Below, one piece after another: positions 60,241 through 64,000 of a stretch of DNA of 64,000 bases. The DNA is from Sphingomonadales bacterium Ga0077559. Its GTDB lineage: Bacteria > Pseudomonadota > Alphaproteobacteria > Sphingomonadales > Sphingomonadaceae. Position numbers and translations under genes: made by a program. Position 1 is the first letter of the stretch, and every line of letters begins with the position of its first letter. Below the pieces are notes generated by a model that was not told the origin of the DNA, did not search any database, and saw only the letters and a list, made by a program, of their open reading frames with translations. The stretch lies in assembly GCA_001464315.1 (NCBI GenBank), contig LNFK01000034.1:1-64000 (forward strand), given 5' to 3'.

Positions 60241-62289
60241 TTACCAGATGCGGACGCGATCCTCGGACTTGAGGTACAGCTTTCCGTTAGGTTTCGGCTG
60301 GAACGCATCGTACCATTTGTCAAGATTGCGAACGACCCAGACGCGCTGTGCCGAGGGGCTGTGCGGGTCGGTTATCAACCGCTGACGCAGATTGGCCTCG
60401 CGATAATTACGCCGCCACACTTGCGCCCACCCGAGGAAAAAGCGCTGATCGCCGGTCATGCCATCGATTACCGGCGCTTCCTTGCCCCCGAGCGAGGCTT
60501 TGTAGGCGTCGTAAGCTATGGTCAGGCCCGCCAGATCGCCGATATTTTCGCCCAACGTGAATTCGCCCTTCACATTCGCGTCAGGAAAAATCTTGTAAGC
60601 GTCATATTGCGCGATCAGCTGCTTGCCCGCCGCTTCGAACGCCTTGACGTCGCTTTCGGTCCACCAATCGGACAATTTGCCGGTCTGGTCATATTTTGCA
60701 CCCTGATCGTCGAAATGATGGCTGACTTCATGGCCGATAACTGCGCCAATTCCGCCATAGTTTATCGCTGGGTCGGCTTTCGGATCAAAGAAAGGCGGCT
60801 GCAGGATCGCGGCCGGGAACACGATCTCGTTCATGCCGAAATTGGCGTACGCGTTGACCGTTTGCGGCAACATACCCCATTCCCAGCGACGGATGGGCGC
60901 GCCAAGCTTCGACATATTGTCGTCAAAACCCCATTGGTTCGACCGCAAATCATTGCCGAACAAATCGCTGCGGACGATTTTCAGCTTGGAATAATCTTTC
61001 CAGCGATCAGGATAACCAATCTTCGTAGTGAAATTCGCCAGTTTCTGGCGGGCTTTGACCTTGGTTTCGGGTTGCATCCATGCCAGACCGTCGATCCGGC
61101 GGCCCATTGCGCCCAGCACGTTTTTCACCAACACATCCATTGCCGCTTTGGTTTCGGGTGGGAAATATTTTGCGGCATATGCTTTGCCGACTTCGTCACC
61201 GACTGTTCCCTCGGTCAGCTGGACGCCCCGCTTCCAGCGAGGCTCGCGTTGCGGCGTGCCCTGCAATGTAGTGCCGTAGAATGCGAAGGTCGTATCCGAT
61301 ACCGAATCGGGCAGGACATTGGCGAAGCCGGCGAGGCTATTGACGATCATCTGGTCTTTCAGGACACTAAGGTCTGTTTCGGCATAGACTTTAGTGATGC
61401 CGGTTATCGCGCTAGGCTGGCTGACGATGACTTCGGTGATTTTCGGACTAACTTTGGTCAGTATCGGCGACATTTTCAGACCTGGAGTCATGCCGTCGAG
61501 TTGCGCTAGCGTCATCTTGTTATACGTCTTGGTAGCATCACCCGAATCTTCGCGCGTCCACTGCACCTCGGCAAACCTCTTCTCCATCGCGAAAATGGCG
61601 TCAGCACGGGCTGCGGCATTTTTCTCACCAGCCAATGTCAGCATTTTTGCGAGATATTCTTTATAAGCCTTTCTGATAGATTCAAATTTATCATTTTCGA
61701 CCAGATACATGTCGCGATCAGGAAGGCCCGTACCTCCCTGGTAAATCTGGAAGATATAGATATCAGGATTTTTGTCGTCCTGACCAACATAGCCGCCGAA
61801 CAGCGCGCCAACGCCGTTGCGCGCGGCTGTCGGCATCAATTTTTCGAACGCCGCCTTGCTTTTGACGCCGCGGACTTGCTTCAGCCACGGCTGGATTGGT
61901 TTGAGACCCTTTTTCTCCACTGCGGCCTGATCGATATAGCTTGCATATACGTCGCCAGCCTTGCTGCCCTTACGATCCTTTTCGGCTTCCAAAACCAGTT
62001 TCACGCGGTCTTTCGACAGATCGTCAAGCGCGGTGAACATGCCGTAATTTGATTTGTCGGCTGGAATTTCGGTATTTGCTGCCCATTTGCCGTTGGCAAA
62101 AAGATAGAAATCGTCACTCGGCGCAACCGATTTGTCCATGCCTTCGGTATCGAACCCAAAGCTGCCCAGCTGCGGGCCATCGCTCAATGGTGCTGTTTCG
62201 GCTACGGGCGCACTTTGCGCCATGGCTGGCGACGCAATCGCCAGCAACGACGCCGATGCGGCCAAGGCCAGTTTGGATGCAAATTTCAT
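60241..62289 (-). CDS. Exported M13-family (neprilysin-like) zinc metallopeptidase
   Basis: The 682-aa protein has a signal peptide (MKFASKLALAASASLLAIASPAMAQ) and the M13 catalytic features: NAYANFGMNEIVFPAAILQPPFFD (the NAYY-like substrate motif), HEVSHHFDDQG with zinc ligands, and ENIGDLAG with the third ligand Glu. The C-terminal VRIW end is typical. It is a periplasmic or surface peptidase of oligopeptides; it has no role I can link to cckA beyond adjacency (9 bp). Confidence 0.93.
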   Translation of the reverse strand: MKFASKLALAASASLLAIASPAMAQSAPVAETAPLSDGPQLGSFGFDTEGMDKSVAPSDDFYLFANGKWAANTEIPADKSNYGMFTALDDLSKDRVKLVLEAEKDRKGSKAGDVYASYIDQAAVEKKGLKPIQPWLKQVRGVKSKAAFEKLMPTAARNGVGALFGGYVGQDDKNPDIYIFQIYQGGTGLPDRDMYLVENDKFESIRKAYKEYLAKMLTLAGEKNAAARADAIFAMEKRFAEVQWTREDSGDATKTYNKMTLAQLDGMTPGLKMSPILTKVSPKITEVIVSQPSAITGITKVYAETDLSVLKDQMIVNSLAGFANVLPDSVSDTTFAFYGTTLQGTPQREPRWKRGVQLTEGTVGDEVGKAYAAKYFPPETKAAMDVLVKNVLGAMGRRIDGLAWMQPETKVKARQKLANFTTKIGYPDRWKDYSKLKIVRSDLFGNDLRSNQWGFDDNMSKLGAPIRRWEWGMLPQTVNAYANFGMNEIVFPAAILQPPFFDPKADPAINYGGIGAVIGHEVSHHFDDQGAKYDQTGKLSDWWTESDVKAFEAAGKQLIAQYDAYKIFPDANVKGEFTLGENIGDLAGLTIAYDAYKASLGGKEAPVIDGMTGDQRFFLGWAQVWRRNYREANLRQRLITDPHSPSAQRVWVVRNLDKWYDAFQPKPNGKLYLKSEDRVRIW

Positions 62290-62349
62290 TTTAAAACTCC
62301 CCAGAAATGATGGGGAAGCGCTAATTCTATCAGGCCCTACGGCTAGACA

Positions 62350-62928
62350 TTATCCACCAGCCGCATTTGCCTTCGACCGGCGTCGCCATTTCGAACTGAT
62401 CCACCAACGCCAGAACCAGGCGGCCAGCACATAGCCGATCGCCGCGGCGACAACAGAGATGATCGCAAGGCCGGCAACACCCTCGATAATCGCGGTGGGC
62501 GCTTCGGAGAATATCCAGTCAGTCCACGCCGACAAGGGTGCGCCGGTTTCGATCAGTTCCAGAAATTTGCTGGACCCCCCGCCAAGCTGCAGTACCGAAT
62601 TGCCGACATATACTGACCCGGCAAGGATGAACGGAGTAGTGGCGGGCATGCTCAAAAACGTCATCGCCGCGCCTATCGGGATATTGGCACGAAACGGCAA
62701 TGCTAACAGCGCCACGCCCGCAATCTGGACGCCAGGAATAAGCAGAAAAATTCCGACGAGCAGGCCGAGCGCCACGCCGCGCGGCACCGAGCGGCGCGTG
62801 AAGCGCCATAATGCCGGATGGAACACGCGCTTAGCAAATGGACGCAGAAAACGGCTGCGTTCGAAACTGTCGCGCGTCGGGGCCTGCTTGTGCATCCAGG
62901 CGCCCAGTTTGTTCCGTGGCGTCTTCAT
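62350..62928 (-). CDS. DUF2062 membrane protein
   Basis: The 192-aa protein begins [19 protein letters not shown] and has the DUF2062 motif [21 protein letters not shown] with further membrane helices ([44 protein letters not shown]) and a basic end. The function is unknown. Its ATG overlaps the smpB stop by 4 bp, so it is translationally coupled. Confidence 0.9.
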   Translation of the reverse strand: MKTPRNKLGAWMHKQAPTRDSFERSRFLRPFAKRVFHPALWRFTRRSVPRGVALGLLVGIFLLIPGVQIAGVALLALPFRANIPIGAAMTFLSMPATTPFILAGSVYVGNSVLQLGGGSSKFLELIETGAPLSAWTDWIFSEAPTAIIEGVAGLAIISVVAAAIGYVLAAWFWRWWISSKWRRRSKANAAGG

Positions 62929-63407
62929 CCGCGATCCCGCATGATTCGTCCCTGCTCGCGTTTCCAATCGCGCTCCTTCTCGGTGGCCCGTTTATCAGGG
63001 GCTTTTTTGCCCTTGGCGAGCGCCAATTCTACCTTTGCACGACCACGGCCGTTAAAATAGACCGACAGCGGAACCAAGGTCATGCCATCCCGCGAGACCG
63101 CAGCGTGCATCTTGTTAATCTCGCGGACATTAAGGAGCAATTTACGAGGGCGCTTTGGTTCGTGATTGAACCGGTTGCCATGGCTGAATTCAGGGATATT
63201 GGCGTTGATCAGCCAGACGCCGTCGGCCTTCACCTCAGCATAGCTCTCGGCAATCGAACCTTCGCCAAAACGCAAAGATTTGACCTCAGTGCCAGTGAGC
63301 ATGATCCCGGCCTCATATTTGTCCTCGATGTAAAAATCATAGCGTGCGCGCCGGTTCTCGGCGACGGTTTTGACTTTATTAAAAGCTTCGGGCTTGGGAC
63401 GCGCCAT
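62925..63407 (-). CDS. smpB: SsrA-binding protein SmpB
   Basis: SmpB carries tmRNA to stalled ribosomes for trans-translation, which tags the nascent chain for ClpXP. The 160-aa protein has [49 protein letters not shown] and the basic C-terminal [21 protein letters not shown]. No ssrA gene is visible in the window. It begins on the last base of the dapA stop. Confidence 0.97.
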   Translation of the reverse strand: MARPKPEAFNKVKTVAENRRARYDFYIEDKYEAGIMLTGTEVKSLRFGEGSIAESYAEVKADGVWLINANIPEFSHGNRFNHEPKRPRKLLLNVREINKMHAAVSRDGMTLVPLSVYFNGRGRAKVELALAKGKKAPDKRATEKERDWKREQGRIMRDRG

Positions 63408-64000
63408 CAGATAAGGCCTGCATTCTCCAGAGCGGCATCGACTTGCGCGCGGCTGGCTTCGCTGGGCGGGGTCATCGGGAGGCGTAGCTCGTTAGGAAAG
63501 CCGTCGATCACGCGCGACAGCGCATATTTAATTGGACCAGGTGATGCATCAGAAAACAAAGCAAGATGAAGTGGATAAAGCTTATCATTCAGATTGCGTG
63601 CCAACTCGTAGTCTCCCGACGCGCATGCAGTCTGGAATTCTGCGCATAGCTTGGGCGCAACGTTAGCTGTCACCGATATGCAGCCAGCGCCGCCGCTTGC
63701 GTTGAACGCCAATGAGAGTTCATCTACCCCCGACAGCAAGCAAAAATCGTCGGGGCAAGCGAGCCGGTGGTCAGTGACACGCGACAAATCACCGCTCGCA
63801 TCTTTGATGCCAATGACGGTCGGCAGCTTTGCAAGCTCGGCCACGGTTGAGGGCTTGATGTCGGTCACCGTCCGCGCAGGCACGTTATACAGGACGATCG
63901 GTAGATCGTTCTTCTCGGTCATACGGTGGAAGTGCGCGTAGATGCCCTCCTGGTTTGGCCGGTTGTAATAAGGCGCAACGACCAACCCCGCCGCCGCACC
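63407..64000 (-). CDS. dapA: 4-hydroxy-tetrahydrodipicolinate synthase (5' part cut by window)
   Basis: DapA condenses pyruvate with aspartate semialdehyde in lysine and peptidoglycan precursor synthesis. About 197 codons of the C-terminal part are visible: [18 protein letters not shown], the catalytic Tyr in LYNVPART, the Schiff-base Lys in [10 protein letters not shown], and [12 protein letters not shown]. The N-terminus lies to the right of the window. Its TGA overlaps the smpB ATG by one base (TGATG). Confidence 0.96.
   Translation of the reverse strand, partial: GAAAGLVVAPYYNRPNQEGIYAHFHRMTEKNDLPIVLYNVPARTVTDIKPSTVAELAKLPTVIGIKDASGDLSRVTDHRLACPDDFCLLSGVDELSLAFNASGGAGCISVTANVAPKLCAEFQTACASGDYELARNLNDKLYPLHLALFSDASPGPIKYALSRVIDGFPNELRLPMTPPSEASRAQVDAALENAGLI

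Noticed and set aside
60154..61509. 451-codon frame opposite the M13 peptidase gene
   Set aside because: The minus-strand gene has signal peptide and full zinc motifs; the antisense frame overlaps it completely and crosses into cckA.

Overview
The window is 64 kb of dense, housekeeping-type chromosome from an alphaproteobacterium, most likely a member of the Sphingomonadales (Sphingorhabdus/Sphingopyxis/Sphingomonas-like). The lineage is inferred from gene order and sequence features: a pckA/chvI-chvG-hprK-rapZ-EIIA-HPr cluster, a recA-cckA neighbourhood with GTTC-N7-GTTC LexA boxes, an icd-alaS-recA-cckA run, a short HPr kinase, and a trigger factor with a Lys/Ala tail. There are no rRNA operons, insertion sequences, prophages or CRISPR arrays. 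One tRNA gene is present, tRNA-Leu(UAG).

Left part (1-19 kb): clpX (cut by the window edge) and clpP lie on the minus strand. The divergent katG, a convergent LysR regulator and a 42-codon small ORF sit between clpP and tig, so the usual tig-clpP-clpX order is interrupted. Then come tRNA-Leu, gatCAB, a DUF3089 hydrolase, an inverted REP-like pair, ruvX, and pyrB with a pyrC paralogue that lacks the dihydroorotase metal ligands. A ParA-like ATPase, a ribbon-helix-helix protein and a TPR/SPOR protein form one minus-strand unit, with a Sel1/SPOR protein divergent from it.

Middle (19-37 kb): hisI plus a lipoprotein, purF plus an SDR, a photolyase coupled to a YdjM-like membrane protein, korAB, an HSL-type esterase with rppH, and a minus-strand run of citrate-lyase-like, M28 peptidase, guaB, rRNA m5C methyltransferase and TPR genes. 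SPFH and NfeD follow. The 420-bp interval after nfeD carries a likely frameshifted gene remnant and short repeats, and precedes DUF937 and DUF3597 genes.

Right part (37-64 kb): pckA diverges from the ChvI/ChvG two-component system, which runs by 4-nt overlaps into hprK, rapZ, EIIA and HPr, followed by an rRNA methyltransferase. Then rmuC, pssA/psd for phosphatidylethanolamine synthesis, icd with a textbook terminator, a Kef-type antiporter, alaS, a truncated secreted protein, a GST, a ureohydrolase, recA with two LexA boxes, cckA, an M13 peptidase, DUF2062, smpB and dapA (5' end beyond the window).

I found no clearly novel defence or mobile system. The best leads are the ParA/RHH/SPOR module, the apparently non-catalytic PyrC paralogue beside pyrB, a pair of mutually exclusive hairpins over the start codon downstream of pckA, the 42-aa small ORF with its own terminator, the REP-like doublet, and five convergent gene pairs that share their stop codons within a single tetranucleotide. 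All calls come from reading the sequence; no database search was run.
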